DNA of 40,331 nucleotides from a virus. The notes beneath the pieces are model-generated. The model saw nothing but the letters and a program-made list of their open reading frames with translations, searched no databases and had not been told where the DNA came from. The number at the start of each line of letters is the position of its first letter. The first letter of the stretch is position 1. Positions 7,173-15,911 of this stretch are shown piece after piece. The stretch is from the IMG/VR virus record IMGVR_UViG_3300032770_000051, positions 1-40,331 of that record, one strand, 5' to 3'. The translations under genes and the position numbers were made by a program.

Positions 7173-8614
7173 GAGACATACACCGTAACCGCTGTAGCAG
7201 AACAACTCGTCGAATAATTGAATGGAATTACTATATCATTAACGCCATATACGATAGCTCCTGAAGACACAGTATTCGATATCGGAATCGACGGACTAAT
7301 ATTTAGAGTATTTCCAGCAATACTTGTAATCGAAGTCTGAAACGGAACGCCGCCGGTAAGGGTGATAAAAATTATTTCATACTGCGTATAAAGCGCACCA
7401 TTACCAACAACAACTGAACTTGCTCCACCAGAAGCAGTAGTGGTTGTTACCATATAATCTGTTCTGGCCTGCGCAACGCCATAAGGTGTGGCAATACTAT
7501 AAGTATCAGAAACTAAATCCAGTGCTGATTGAGTTTGTCCTGTCGAAAGCGTAGCTGCATCGCCTGAAAGATTAGCCGGTCCCCACAATTTGCCATTATA
7601 ACTATCTTCACCGATTGCCAAACTATTAACCAAATACGCAACTGAAGTCTGAATATTGCTGGCCGCATTTGTGGTATAACCAGTAAGGGCGTGAATATTC
7701 ACCAGTACCGCAATCGGAATATAGGCCAAGATAAAGAAGTTAATAATACTTGGCACACCAATCGAATCATAGACCGTTTCCGAAGTCGTGCCATAGGTCG
7801 AAACGCCCGGAGTCTTATACAAAGCAATTGTGCTTGCAATTGTTATTGCATTGCCACCAGCAACTACAGCCGTAATTGAGTGTGCAGGTGTTCCATTTGA
7901 ATCTACTGTTCCAGTATCATTCTTATACATCGCAACCGCAGTAACGCCAGTAACATTCTCTAGCGCCCCTGCAATAGATGCAAGAACTGTCTGTGCAGGA
8001 ACTGCCACCGAAACACTCTGTCTTTGCCGAAGCGCGGCATCAGTTTCTGCAGCTGCACCAACCGAAACCGTATTAGTCCCATTGGTCACGGTCTGCCATC
8101 CAGGCACCGGAGTAAGAATATTCACCAGCGAATAATTTGGCACCGTAACTTGACCCGAAGTGGTCGAAGTTGCAGTAACATTTATTGTACCTGACAACGG
8201 AATGGTTGTGCCATTAGGAATCGACCATTGCGTGTTGAGATTGACGTTATCGCCGATAAGGCAATTATTCAAAACTGTGCCAGTAGTCCCAACAATTGTA
8301 ACCAGCACCGAACTATTACTAGCTACCAGGCGCTGTAAACCATTGATCTTGACTACAGACGACAAACCTGCACCAATGGCTGTAGCCGGACTAAACTGAT
8401 TATATACAGCAATGGCCGAACTATTACAGTCATATATAGCCTGTGCCAAAATCCCCAGCCATTGACCATCCTGACTATCTGGTCCTAAATACACATCCGT
8501 GCCGTAAATAGATTGAAAGCTAGACTGCAAAGAAGCCAGAATTTGATCCATAGATGGACCAGAAATTCCAGAGCTACTTACAGTAACTGCTAAAGTTGAT
8601 AATGTCTGGCTCAT
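7169..8614 (-). CDS. Baseplate J-like wedge protein (Mu gp47-like)
   Basis: A 481-residue protein, the usual length for J-like baseplate proteins. It begins with a helical region containing YLGPDSQDGQWLGILAQAIYD, typical of J-like N-termini (about residues 40-60). Next comes a beta-rich central part with NCLIGDNVNLNTQWSIPNGTT, and then the ETDAALRQRQSVSVAVPAQT segment at about 187-206, which is the hallmark E-S/T-D-x-x-LR-x-R motif. It would build the baseplate wedge with the gp46-like and DUF2612-like neighbours. It is followed by the DUF2612-like gene with an ATGA overlap. Confidence 0.9.
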   Translation of the reverse strand: MSQTLSTLAVTVSSSGISGPSMDQILASLQSSFQSIYGTDVYLGPDSQDGQWLGILAQAIYDCNSSAIAVYNQFSPATAIGAGLSSVVKINGLQRLVASNSSVLVTIVGTTGTVLNNCLIGDNVNLNTQWSIPNGTTIPLSGTINVTATSTTSGQVTVPNYSLVNILTPVPGWQTVTNGTNTVSVGAAAETDAALRQRQSVSVAVPAQTVLASIAGALENVTGVTAVAMYKNDTGTVDSNGTPAHSITAVVAGGNAITIASTIALYKTPGVSTYGTTSETVYDSIGVPSIINFFILAYIPIAVLVNIHALTGYTTNAASNIQTSVAYLVNSLAIGEDSYNGKLWGPANLSGDAATLSTGQTQSALDLVSDTYSIATPYGVAQARTDYMVTTTTASGGASSVVVGNGALYTQYEIIFITLTGGVPFQTSITSIAGNTLNISPSIPISNTVSSGAIVYGVNDIVIPFNYSTSCSATAVTVYVS

Positions 8615-8623
8615 TCTACCTAC

Positions 8624-9010
8624 TCAAGTTATAGAAGATGCAATTACAGTATTTGTTGACGGGAACGAAGTCTGACCAAAAATCGTATTTATACTACTCC
8701 CTGTGACTGTGTAAAGTCTACTTGCAGTATCAAAAACTACTGACCAATTATCCACACTAATCACACCAGGGCTAGACAACGTTGCCTGCTTCAAAATCGT
8801 AGATGCTACCGATAAACCTCCGTAACCTGCAATCTTTGTATTGTAGGGAATACCTGCACTTAAATTCAGAAACCACTCAGTTTGCCAAAGCCTAAGCCGG
8901 GTGCCTAAAATTTGGCAAACCGCTGCTGAACTGTCAATAAGATAATTCCCAGACCCCTGACCAAAGGTCATATCTCCTGTCGAAGAAAGTGCTCTAACTC
9001 GAAGTGTCAT
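8624..9010 (-). CDS. Baseplate wedge protein, gp46/gp25-like
   Basis: A 128-residue protein immediately upstream of baseplate J, the normal place of the gp46/gp25-like wedge protein. The sequence shows a polar beta start with DMTFGQGSGNYLIDS, a helix with AVCQILGTRLRLWQTEWFLNLSAGIPY (about 31-56), and a C-terminal strand region with SVVFDTASRLYTV. The R-L-x-x-W-x-x-EWFL-x-x-x-GIPY pattern is characteristic of this family. With the J-like protein it would form the inner wedge of the baseplate. Confidence 0.8.
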   Translation of the reverse strand: MTLRVRALSSTGDMTFGQGSGNYLIDSSAAVCQILGTRLRLWQTEWFLNLSAGIPYNTKIAGYGGLSVASTILKQATLSSPGVISVDNWSVVFDTASRLYTVTGSSINTIFGQTSFPSTNTVIASSIT

Positions 9011-9067
9011 TTATCTCACCAAGTTACAACTTGCACTGCCACTAAACACAAAATTATCTGATCCATA

Positions 9068-10771
9068 TTACAGTTCGGCATCACCTAAAAAGGTTAGACT
9101 ACCACCACCATTATCACCCCAACTGAAAACTGCACCGCATCCGCTAAATGATGAGTAACTACCGATCCCAGTAATTTGTACGCCTTGTGCAGAAGCCGCA
9201 GCAAGTGTTAACGTACCTAAAGACGTATTAGTTGATACGCCTCCTGGTCCTTGAGCAATAACGCTGGTAGAACCTGTATAAGTTATAGTTGGTACTGCTC
9301 TTTTTGGTTGTGCCCAAGGGATATAGCTTCGTGTATCACCATTAGGCTGATAGGTAATACCTTGAATACGTGGTGCTGGCAACACTTCATAATATCTTTG
9401 ACACAAACCAGACTCAACAGTAATAGGTCTTGTATCAAACTGAGTCGCCGTTGAACCTACTTCAAATTGAACGCCTGATATATAAAATGTCGCGCCATTA
9501 GCTCCGACAACTGAGTTGGTTCCATTTATGCCGAAATAATTTCCAGTCTGCCACGTATATGATGAACCCCAATAAGTGCTACCAACACCCATAGAAAATT
9601 GAAGAAATAGCGAACCAACACTGCCTGTTAAAACCCAAGTGCCACCAGTATCACCAGGAACTGTAAAAGAAATATAAGTCCAGGTATTTGCTACAGGAAT
9701 ACTATAAGCATAGGGATATGACCGTGTTGAAGCAAAATTCTTTACAGTAACAGCAAATCCACCAGTCAGTGAACTATACACCCAAAAAGAAATAGTAACT
9801 GGCTTTGCATTTGCAGTACCCCAACCTAAATCAGCGACATGCCAAGCTTCAATGGGTTGGTAAAAAGTGAAAAAATCGCCGGCTGCCAGACTATAAGACG
9901 AAGATGATTGAAATCCTAAATAGGCTGTTTGATTTGGTGGCATTGCAACGCTATTGAGATTTTGACCCCATGTGCCTTTAGTAGCCAGATTAGCACCAAA
10001 ATACCAACGGTCAATAGTATATCCAACAGCTGTACCACTAGCACCACCATTTCGAACATCGAATATCATCGCGCCATTGATCAGTCGATTCTTCATGCCA
10101 GTTGAAAGTCCAGCAAGCTGACTAAGAATCGTAACCTGATTAGGATTTACCGCAGGTTGAGCAATCGGCCTAATTGCACCAGCACCTAAAATCCATTGCC
10201 CAGCCGTACCATCATACATTACTTCAGTATTTACTGTTTGAAAAAGTTCATATCCTTGCAAAAGACTAGCACCTTGGACAATGTATCGAGCACCACCTCC
10301 AGCGTCTAACGTTGCTGAACCTGTATTGGTACCTGCTGGTACAAATATAACTTTCATTCCGTCTTTATAAGACGTAATAGGTGGAGTTAGTGCAACAACA
10401 TACGCATTTGTAGTACCTGTGTCAGGTCCTGCCATATTAAATTCATTATATTGAATAACCTCATTGAAATTTTGTAAAACTCCCTGCGTGACGTCGGAGA
10501 AAATTGTATCGCCACTTGCCCATGCAACAGCAGTCGAACCTTCCTGCCCACGCAAAACGGTAAGATTTAAACCTGAAACCGAAGTGACATAGACAATCTC
10601 AAATACACCCTCAGTCGCTGGATGAATCAGAGTCAAGGCCAAATACTGCCCTGCAGGGATTGTTGGAAACCCACTAACACTAGCAACAGGAATAGTCGTC
10701 GTACCAGATGTAATTCCACTGGTCAAAGACGTGTCAATGTTATTCCCAAAAACGAAAACTTTAGTCGTCAT
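9068..10771 (-). CDS. Tail fibre/baseplate-attached receptor-binding protein with carbohydrate-binding-like domain
   Basis: A 567-residue protein inserted between the spike gene and the wedge genes. Residues 1-115 are a beta domain starting MTTKVFVFGNN, with LRGQEGSTAVAWASGD, a common phage start module. Residues about 116-170 repeat the DTGTTNAYVVALTPP...TGSATLDAGG module seen in the other fibres. From about residue 228 (KNRLINGAMIFDVRNGG, then IDRWYFG) it has a beta-sandwich of the carbohydrate-binding type, ending in ISGVQFEVGSTATQFDTRP and GLCQRYYEV, features typical of host-range proteins. The last 90 residues form another beta domain. It likely binds a surface glycan. Confidence 0.8.
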   Translation of the reverse strand: MTTKVFVFGNNIDTSLTSGITSGTTTIPVASVSGFPTIPAGQYLALTLIHPATEGVFEIVYVTSVSGLNLTVLRGQEGSTAVAWASGDTIFSDVTQGVLQNFNEVIQYNEFNMAGPDTGTTNAYVVALTPPITSYKDGMKVIFVPAGTNTGSATLDAGGGARYIVQGASLLQGYELFQTVNTEVMYDGTAGQWILGAGAIRPIAQPAVNPNQVTILSQLAGLSTGMKNRLINGAMIFDVRNGGASGTAVGYTIDRWYFGANLATKGTWGQNLNSVAMPPNQTAYLGFQSSSSYSLAAGDFFTFYQPIEAWHVADLGWGTANAKPVTISFWVYSSLTGGFAVTVKNFASTRSYPYAYSIPVANTWTYISFTVPGDTGGTWVLTGSVGSLFLQFSMGVGSTYWGSSYTWQTGNYFGINGTNSVVGANGATFYISGVQFEVGSTATQFDTRPITVESGLCQRYYEVLPAPRIQGITYQPNGDTRSYIPWAQPKRAVPTITYTGSTSVIAQGPGGVSTNTSLGTLTLAAASAQGVQITGIGSYSSFSGCGAVFSWGDNGGGSLTFLGDAEL

Positions 10772-10773
10772 AT

Positions 10774-11466
10774 TTAAGTCCCAGGTTTCGGAATAGCACT
10801 AATACCAGTACCTGGTTTAATGCCTGTGTGTAGATGGTTGGTAAGACTAATAGCATTTCCGCCAGATTGCGACGAAACATCACCTGTAGAAGTGACATTA
10901 CCACTAGAATCGATCATAAAAGTCCCACCAGGAAATACTACTTTGAAATGCGACTGATTGAACTCTATAAAACAACTTCCATCATCTGAACGTATCTGCA
11001 TCGCAGAAGAACTAACGCCAGAAAGAATCCTTGGCATTGACCTTCCGCCAAGTTCAAAAAATCCATCCGACAAATCATGCTTTCTTGCAGAGCCAACACC
11101 ATTCGGCGCTAACTGTGGCTGTATCCCACCTTGCTGCCACCAATTATCAATACATCTTGACGAAAATGCAACCGTACCTTCATCGCCTGCGGCTACAGGA
11201 AATGTCATAGTAAATCCGCCGCCAGACGGAAACTTAATCGGCACCTGTGGCAAAAGTGGCAACTGAATATTTGACCAAGTTACTTTACCACTTGCATCAA
11301 CATTTCTCTGTAATCCCATGACCGTTGGCTGCACTGTCACATGCTGACCATCGGCTGCAACGGCTGTGACTACACAAGGCAGTTTCGTCCATAAGCGGCT
11401 CTGCAAGCGATCTAGCGCAGCATCTATTGCTAGTTGCGGTTCTTGCCACCGCTCAAATCCAAGCAT
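10774..11466 (-). CDS. Membrane-puncturing spike, Gp138-like
   Basis: A 230-residue protein. The N-terminal half has an OB-like domain (LPCVVTAVAADGQHVTVQPTV at about 29-49, then PLLPQVPIKFPSGGGFTMTFPV and GDEGTVAFSSRCIDNWWQQGG). That order is typical of Gp138-family central spikes. The C-terminal part is a narrow beta-helix-like region (SGNVTSTGDVSSQSGG) ending in NHLHTGIKPGTGIS, where the His-x-His pair (about 211-213) could bind a metal at the tip, as in other spikes. It acts as the needle that pierces the outer membrane. The gene follows the hub gene by two bases. Confidence 0.85.
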   Translation of the reverse strand: MLGFERWQEPQLAIDAALDRLQSRLWTKLPCVVTAVAADGQHVTVQPTVMGLQRNVDASGKVTWSNIQLPLLPQVPIKFPSGGGFTMTFPVAAGDEGTVAFSSRCIDNWWQQGGIQPQLAPNGVGSARKHDLSDGFFELGGRSMPRILSGVSSSAMQIRSDDGSCFIEFNQSHFKVVFPGGTFMIDSSGNVTSTGDVSSQSGGNAISLTNHLHTGIKPGTGISAIPKPGT

Positions 11467-11468
11467 GA

Positions 11469-12530
11469 TTAACTTCCACTTTGTTCTGGAATACCACTGT
11501 GAGCAGCAGTTTCTTGGCCTTTTGAATCAACCGTAACTAAGACCAAATCACTATACCAATCATTGCCACGAGAATCGCCATGATGTTCTATGACATAAAT
11601 CACATACTTACCATCCGACGAGGTGTCCATGTAATAATTTAAATCCGCGGGGCCGGGGAACACCGGAGCCTGAAATCCTGGAACATTCGCACCACCTTGA
11701 CTGGCCAGAGTTTGATTAATAATCGCATTATTAATCACTATTGTTCTTCTAAGGCCATAAGATGGATTCAACAACGTTCTTGCTTCAATTCCATCTGAAG
11801 TGGTATTAGGAAAACCAATCAAACCTGTAAGCGAATTGATTACAAAAGCTGTTGTATCAGGAATTGCTGTATTAGACGCTGTGAGAACAAATTGTCCATT
11901 CACTATTGACCAATTCATGGGCTGGCCACCAGCATAAACCGAACTTGCATGAATACTTGCCATATCTGCGCCCATACCATACATCACTGTAGGTCTAGGA
12001 TTTGGCGGAGTATCTGGCACTTGAGCCAAACTATTATCCGGTACTGTAACACCCCACGGAGTAAGAGCTTTACCAATTGTCATCAATCTACCTTTTGCAG
12101 TATTTGCGCTACCACTTATAGTCTGATTGACAATGCTTTGTGTGTAAGGAATATCTCCGTCTGCGGCATCAATTTCAACATACGAATCAACTGCCGATTC
12201 TGCACCAGCTAAAATCTGACGAATCGTTCCATCGAAAATTACACCAAATCGGCCATTTGCATATCCAGCGGCTAATGTCATACGACGATACTGATTCTTC
12301 ACCAAAGTAACCAGATTTGTACTCGGATTATAAACCCTCACAGTGCAATAATTTGGCACTGGGCCGTCGGTTTGTTTTACGTCGAAAATAATTCTTAACT
12401 GCTCTTGTCCTGGAATATCTGAACCACCTGAAATCTGTGTAGCAATATTCTTTCCTGCTGCATCATACACAACCAAGGACCATTTTCTAATCCATTGATC
12501 GGCTAAAAATGGTGAAGTGCTACCAGACAT
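11469..12530 (-). CDS. Baseplate hub protein (gp44/protein D-like)
   Basis: A 353-residue protein located between the baseplate plug and the spike genes. Its N-terminal part (WSLVVYDAAGKN..., LRIIFDVKQTDGPVPNYCTVRVYNPS) is the beta-barrel start of hub proteins in related phages. LAAGYANGRFGVIFDGTIRQI at about 86-106 is a typical G-Y-x-x-x-x-G-x-I-F-x-G-x-I motif. Later, the GYD/LNPSYGLRRTIVINN region and the Asp/Tyr-rich end (NDWYSDLVLVTV) are also hub-like. It should form the central ring under the tube onto which the spike docks. The 96 bases in front of its ATG contain repeat copy A. Confidence 0.8.
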   Translation of the reverse strand: MSGSTSPFLADQWIRKWSLVVYDAAGKNIATQISGGSDIPGQEQLRIIFDVKQTDGPVPNYCTVRVYNPSTNLVTLVKNQYRRMTLAAGYANGRFGVIFDGTIRQILAGAESAVDSYVEIDAADGDIPYTQSIVNQTISGSANTAKGRLMTIGKALTPWGVTVPDNSLAQVPDTPPNPRPTVMYGMGADMASIHASSVYAGGQPMNWSIVNGQFVLTASNTAIPDTTAFVINSLTGLIGFPNTTSDGIEARTLLNPSYGLRRTIVINNAIINQTLASQGGANVPGFQAPVFPGPADLNYYMDTSSDGKYVIYVIEHHGDSRGNDWYSDLVLVTVDSKGQETAAHSGIPEQSGS

Positions 12531-12544
12531 ATTCTACCTTTTTT

Positions 12545-12606
12545 GGCTGTCGGCCCGCCTACGGCGTGCCTCGCCCCACAGGCACAAGGAAAAATCCCAC
12601 CCAGGC
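12545..12606 (-). repeat. Intergenic repeat element, copy A
   Basis: Lies between the plug gene stop and the hub gene start. It shares the block GGCTGTCGGC / GCCTCGCCC and the core (ATTTTTCC then TGTG-CTGTG on the coding strand, 12577-12606) with copy B (37749-37808); the core is shared with copy C (30859-30923). All three lie between two genes in the same orientation relative to transcription. The middle holds a stem-loop (7 of 8 pairs). This copy is the most diverged. Confidence 0.7.
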
Positions 12607-12626
12607 CCCCAAACTTTGGCCTCTAA

Positions 12627-12923
12627 TTAAATTGTCGATTCATCACTGGTATAGTACAAGCCTGAACTCGTGCCCATTCCATCATACGTAGGCAAAGCGT
12701 CTGGATTGTTCGAGGTTTGGACAAATAGATCACCGACAAAACCTAGATACCTATATTGTCGCAGGAGCCCAATACCAGTTACCAACTGAATACCATTGAC
12801 GATTGGATTATTTCCTGAATCGTTAATATCTAAAATCCAAGTCTGATTTACTGTGTTCCAGTACAGATTTAGATTGTAGGTATTACCACCAAGGGAAATC
12901 GAAAATGTTTGAGGAATTGCCAT
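12627..12923 (-). CDS. Baseplate plug-like protein (DUF6983-type)
   Basis: A 98-residue beta-rich protein. It shows a start FSISLGGNTYNLNLYWNTVNQTWILDI, then NGIQLVTGIGLLRQYRYLGFVGDLFV, and a final D/S-rich tail. The pattern Y-x-L-x-x-x-Y-N...W-x-L-D-I, followed by a G-x-x-L-x-x-Q-Y motif, is that of the short plug protein that closes the baseplate hub in Mu-type and related myophages. Its ATG overlaps the stop of the preceding Dit-like gene by one base (TAATG). The location between Dit-like and hub genes is the expected one. Confidence 0.8.
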   Translation of the reverse strand: MAIPQTFSISLGGNTYNLNLYWNTVNQTWILDINDSGNNPIVNGIQLVTGIGLLRQYRYLGFVGDLFVQTSNNPDALPTYDGMGTSSGLYYTSDESTI

Positions 12924-13642
12924 TAGCCGTAATTCGTTGTTGAAGAATAGGTTGAAACTGTAGGCGATGTAGATTGCAGTGGAATAGACTGACCGTTTGC
13001 TGTCGATCCACCAGGAAAGATGGTGTTGTAGCTTGTCTGATTTAAATTGGCTGCCGGAACTGCGGTCTGAGTTCCGCTATTTGTTGTCGGCAAACTGGAT
13101 TGTGGATTTGATTGATTAGATGGATTAGAATCTATCGTCGTAGTTTGAGTGTTGACGATAAAGACTTGAATCAAATTCGCTTCTACGCGAAGCGCCCATT
13201 CAGAGGTATTGTCAGTTTCCACAACAAGCCCGGCCAGAAGCATGTTTTGATAGACACGTTTTCCGGTATAAAGCGTGAACGGCGCCCGGTCGGCTTGAAA
13301 TTGAAGTAAAGCAAGATAGACCGAATTAACATACCAAGGGTCGAAGTTGAAGAAACTTGAATTTGACCATCCAAGACGGAGTTGAACTTCAGCTGGACGC
13401 TTATAGGCGTGATCTGATATATTTGCACCAGCTTCGATTGGATGCTCAGAGATATAGAGTTGATCGTGATGTTCTTCGCGTTCAGTGACGTCGGCGATAA
13501 AGAACAGGCCCCCGGCGGGGCCGCCAAGTGTCTGTGGACCAATAGCTCTAAAAGGCGTAGTGGGAGTCAAGAATACAGGGCCGATAAGACTCCCACCGGA
13601 CATAAACCCACTAATTGCGCTGCCTAATAGTGCGCCTGACAT
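12923..13642 (-). CDS. Dit-like baseplate/distal tail protein
   Basis: A 239-residue protein encoded right after the tape measure. The N-terminus is Gly-rich (MSGALLGSAISGFMSGG). The core at about 50-170 contains DVTEREEHHDQLYISEHPIEAGANISDH, AEVQLRLGW, LALLQFQADRAPFTLYTGKRVYQNMLL and WALRVEANLIQV. That order (hydrophilic start, E-H-P-V/I-E-x-G-A-x-I-x-D-H, then F-x-L-x-T-G-x-R-x-Y-x-N-M) is characteristic of the Dit-like domain in myophage baseplates. The last 65 residues are Ser/Thr/Asn/Gln-rich and probably disordered. It links the tube end to the hub. Confidence 0.85.
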   Translation of the reverse strand: MSGALLGSAISGFMSGGSLIGPVFLTPTTPFRAIGPQTLGGPAGGLFFIADVTEREEHHDQLYISEHPIEAGANISDHAYKRPAEVQLRLGWSNSSFFNFDPWYVNSVYLALLQFQADRAPFTLYTGKRVYQNMLLAGLVVETDNTSEWALRVEANLIQVFIVNTQTTTIDSNPSNQSNPQSSLPTTNSGTQTAVPAANLNQTSYNTIFPGGSTANGQSIPLQSTSPTVSTYSSTTNYG

Positions 13643-13659
13643 TTTAACTCACTTTTCTC

Positions 13660-15906
13660 TTACGATATCTTTGAATAGTAGTTGCGGTATAATGTAGAAT
13701 GTGCCCGAGCAGTAGCATTAAACACAATTGCTCCCATTTCCGAGCCTCGCGCTGTGACGTGAATGGTTGTCGATGGACTAAAATGCAAGTTCCTACCGCC
13801 AACAGCGGGAATAGGAGCAGTGCCCACAGGGGGCTTGGATAGGTGTGCATTTGCACGTGTAACATTGTCTGTGAGTGCAGAGAGTTTATCAAGTAGCTGC
13901 TTTGAGAAAAATGAGGCAAGTGCATCTGCATGTGCTGTAAATTTAGGGTCATTTGCTCTCTCATACAGTTCCATTGCGTTTGCCGCTTGCGGTGCAGTTT
14001 TTGCTACTTTAATTGCGGAAAGCGCAGTTTTCTCGGTTGAGTTGAGTTCATCCCAGACAAGCTGAAGCTGCTTGTTAAAATCTCCTTGCGTATTAAGTGC
14101 AGCATTTTTGCGTGAACCAAGCCATTGAGCGATACCGTAAGCACCAGAAGTTGGGTTTACGGCATTAGGATTGAGGCCAGATTCGGCAAACAATCTTGAA
14201 ACTATGCCAATAGCCTGTTGTTCAGAGAGACCTTTGTTCTCGAAGAATTTAACCCCCTGAAGCAGATTCTGCTGCTGTTGGACAGTGGTAATCCCAGGGC
14301 CTTGCGGAGCAAGTTGATCTGGATTTGCATTAAGTGCAGTACCAGATTCGAGCATATTGTTTGCATCGTCAAACAGTGTTGACGGTTTATCGCTTTGCCC
14401 TTTCGTCGAAGTATTTTGGTTTCGAATCTGTTCTGCCAGGTCCAAAATCCGCTTAATAATCTCTTTGTCTTTATTTTCTTCGGAGTTCTGAACTTTAACT
14501 AAAGGAATACGTGTAGCACTGCCGTGAAGCCAAGAAGTTACGAGGGGCCAAAAGTTTTTGGCATCCCAAATTTCAACGAACGGCGAATGATGCCGTCCGA
14601 AAAGGAAGTCAGACATTGGACTAAGGAAATTGCTATAAATCCATTGTCCGGCTGCGCCAAAGGGTTTGTCTTCTGACTTTTTGACATTGACGTTAACGGG
14701 TTTGTCGGAAGTTAGTTTAGATTCGACAGTAACTGGCTTCTGCGGTGCAGGTGTGGGTTTTGATTCTGTAGGCGGGAGACCCTGCGCTTTTCTTACAGCT
14801 TTTTCCTGCTCAAGGTCTTGTTTTTGAATATCAGTATAGTTTGTTGCAAGCGGAGCTTCGCCGTGTTGCAGCCAGTCGAAGAGTCTCTGAAGAAATGGCC
14901 TTTCTGTTTTGTCAGGATTCTTTGCACTTGGAGCGTTAGGATTTAGGGGACTTTGCGACAAATCCCAGGCAGTTGCACCAGCAGCAAAGGCTAGAGGATG
15001 GGTTATGGCAATAAAGAGTTTGAGCATCCGCAGGAAGCTATCCATAGCTCCTGGAAGTTCAGTTATGACTTTATTGATTTCAGGACCATTGCTGACAAGC
15101 CAGGTCGAAAAGCTTTGCAGGCCGGAAATAATAGATGGCAGAATTGCACTTACTGCACGAGCAGCAACAATTTGAAGAAGTTGTTCAACTTCGTCCAGAT
15201 TCCGTTGGAAATCAATGGACATTTTCATCAACTGGTCTGGATTCAGGCCAGTGACAGAAATCATCTTTGTCGTTTCATCGAGATACTTTTGCAGATCGCC
15301 AAGATTTTGGCCGAGTCTGCGCATAGTTTCGGGATCGACGCCAATAAATCTTTCAATTTGGCGCTTGTAGTATTGATCTGCCTTACTGTCTGAAAGCGAA
15401 CCGTAGAATTTGGCCAGCTTAAGAATTGCTTTTTCTGGGTCTTTTTCGCCTCCAGTTAGACTTTCAAGAAAACTGCCTTTAGGCAGATCACGTAGCTCAG
15501 TGGCTACGTTTGAAAGCATTTCGAGAAGCGAATTTTTGCCAAGGCCAGAAAGCTGGCCCATATTCTGCAACAGCATCATGCTGGTGCCAGTGGCATTAAA
15601 GACGCCGGCTAGTTTTTGTTGGTAGTAATAGAGATCACTGAAGTTGTCGGTGACTCTGGCGACTGCAATGCCAACACCAGCAAGAGTTGCACTGAGACCG
15701 GCGGCCCAGCCAGCCATATCCTTTAGGCTGCCAGTGATGAAACCGCCTATAAAGTCGTCGAGATTGCTAAGGCCAGATTTGATACCTTTGTTTAGTCCAC
15801 CGAAGCCAAGAGTCAGGTCATTCTGCGCCTTGCGAAATTCGGCGTCATCGACTACGTATTTAATCGAGACAACAAATTCTTTAATGATTTCGCCGCCAGA
15901 GGCCAT
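13660..15906 (-). CDS. Tape measure protein with C-terminal tail lysozyme domain
   Basis: A 748-residue protein, the longest tail gene. The first 300 residues are helical with two hydrophobic stretches (about 55-85 and 295-312). The middle (320-540) is charged and low in order. Residues about 548-665 resemble the phage tail lysozyme domain: FFENKGLSEQQAIGIVSRLFAESGLNPNAVN, with Glu575 as probable catalytic acid, then GAYGIAQWLGSRKNAAL. The end has a short beta region. The protein sets tail length, and its enzyme domain should open the peptidoglycan during DNA injection. It follows the frameshifted tail chaperone by five bases, the classic arrangement. Confidence 0.9.
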   Translation of the reverse strand: MASGGEIIKEFVVSIKYVVDDAEFRKAQNDLTLGFGGLNKGIKSGLSNLDDFIGGFITGSLKDMAGWAAGLSATLAGVGIAVARVTDNFSDLYYYQQKLAGVFNATGTSMMLLQNMGQLSGLGKNSLLEMLSNVATELRDLPKGSFLESLTGGEKDPEKAILKLAKFYGSLSDSKADQYYKRQIERFIGVDPETMRRLGQNLGDLQKYLDETTKMISVTGLNPDQLMKMSIDFQRNLDEVEQLLQIVAARAVSAILPSIISGLQSFSTWLVSNGPEINKVITELPGAMDSFLRMLKLFIAITHPLAFAAGATAWDLSQSPLNPNAPSAKNPDKTERPFLQRLFDWLQHGEAPLATNYTDIQKQDLEQEKAVRKAQGLPPTESKPTPAPQKPVTVESKLTSDKPVNVNVKKSEDKPFGAAGQWIYSNFLSPMSDFLFGRHHSPFVEIWDAKNFWPLVTSWLHGSATRIPLVKVQNSEENKDKEIIKRILDLAEQIRNQNTSTKGQSDKPSTLFDDANNMLESGTALNANPDQLAPQGPGITTVQQQQNLLQGVKFFENKGLSEQQAIGIVSRLFAESGLNPNAVNPTSGAYGIAQWLGSRKNAALNTQGDFNKQLQLVWDELNSTEKTALSAIKVAKTAPQAANAMELYERANDPKFTAHADALASFFSKQLLDKLSALTDNVTRANAHLSKPPVGTAPIPAVGGRNLHFSPSTTIHVTARGSEMGAIVFNATARAHSTLYRNYYSKIS

Positions 15907-15911
15907 GAACT

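Noticed and set aside
9016-9066. 16-codon ORF in the gap before the wedge gene
   Set aside because: It has no ribosome site and no overlap with its neighbours, unlike the two micro-ORFs listed as features.
13644-13964. 106-residue ORF in another minus-strand frame at the end of the tape measure
   Set aside because: Fully inside the tape measure frame; Met/His/Leu-rich, no ribosome site.
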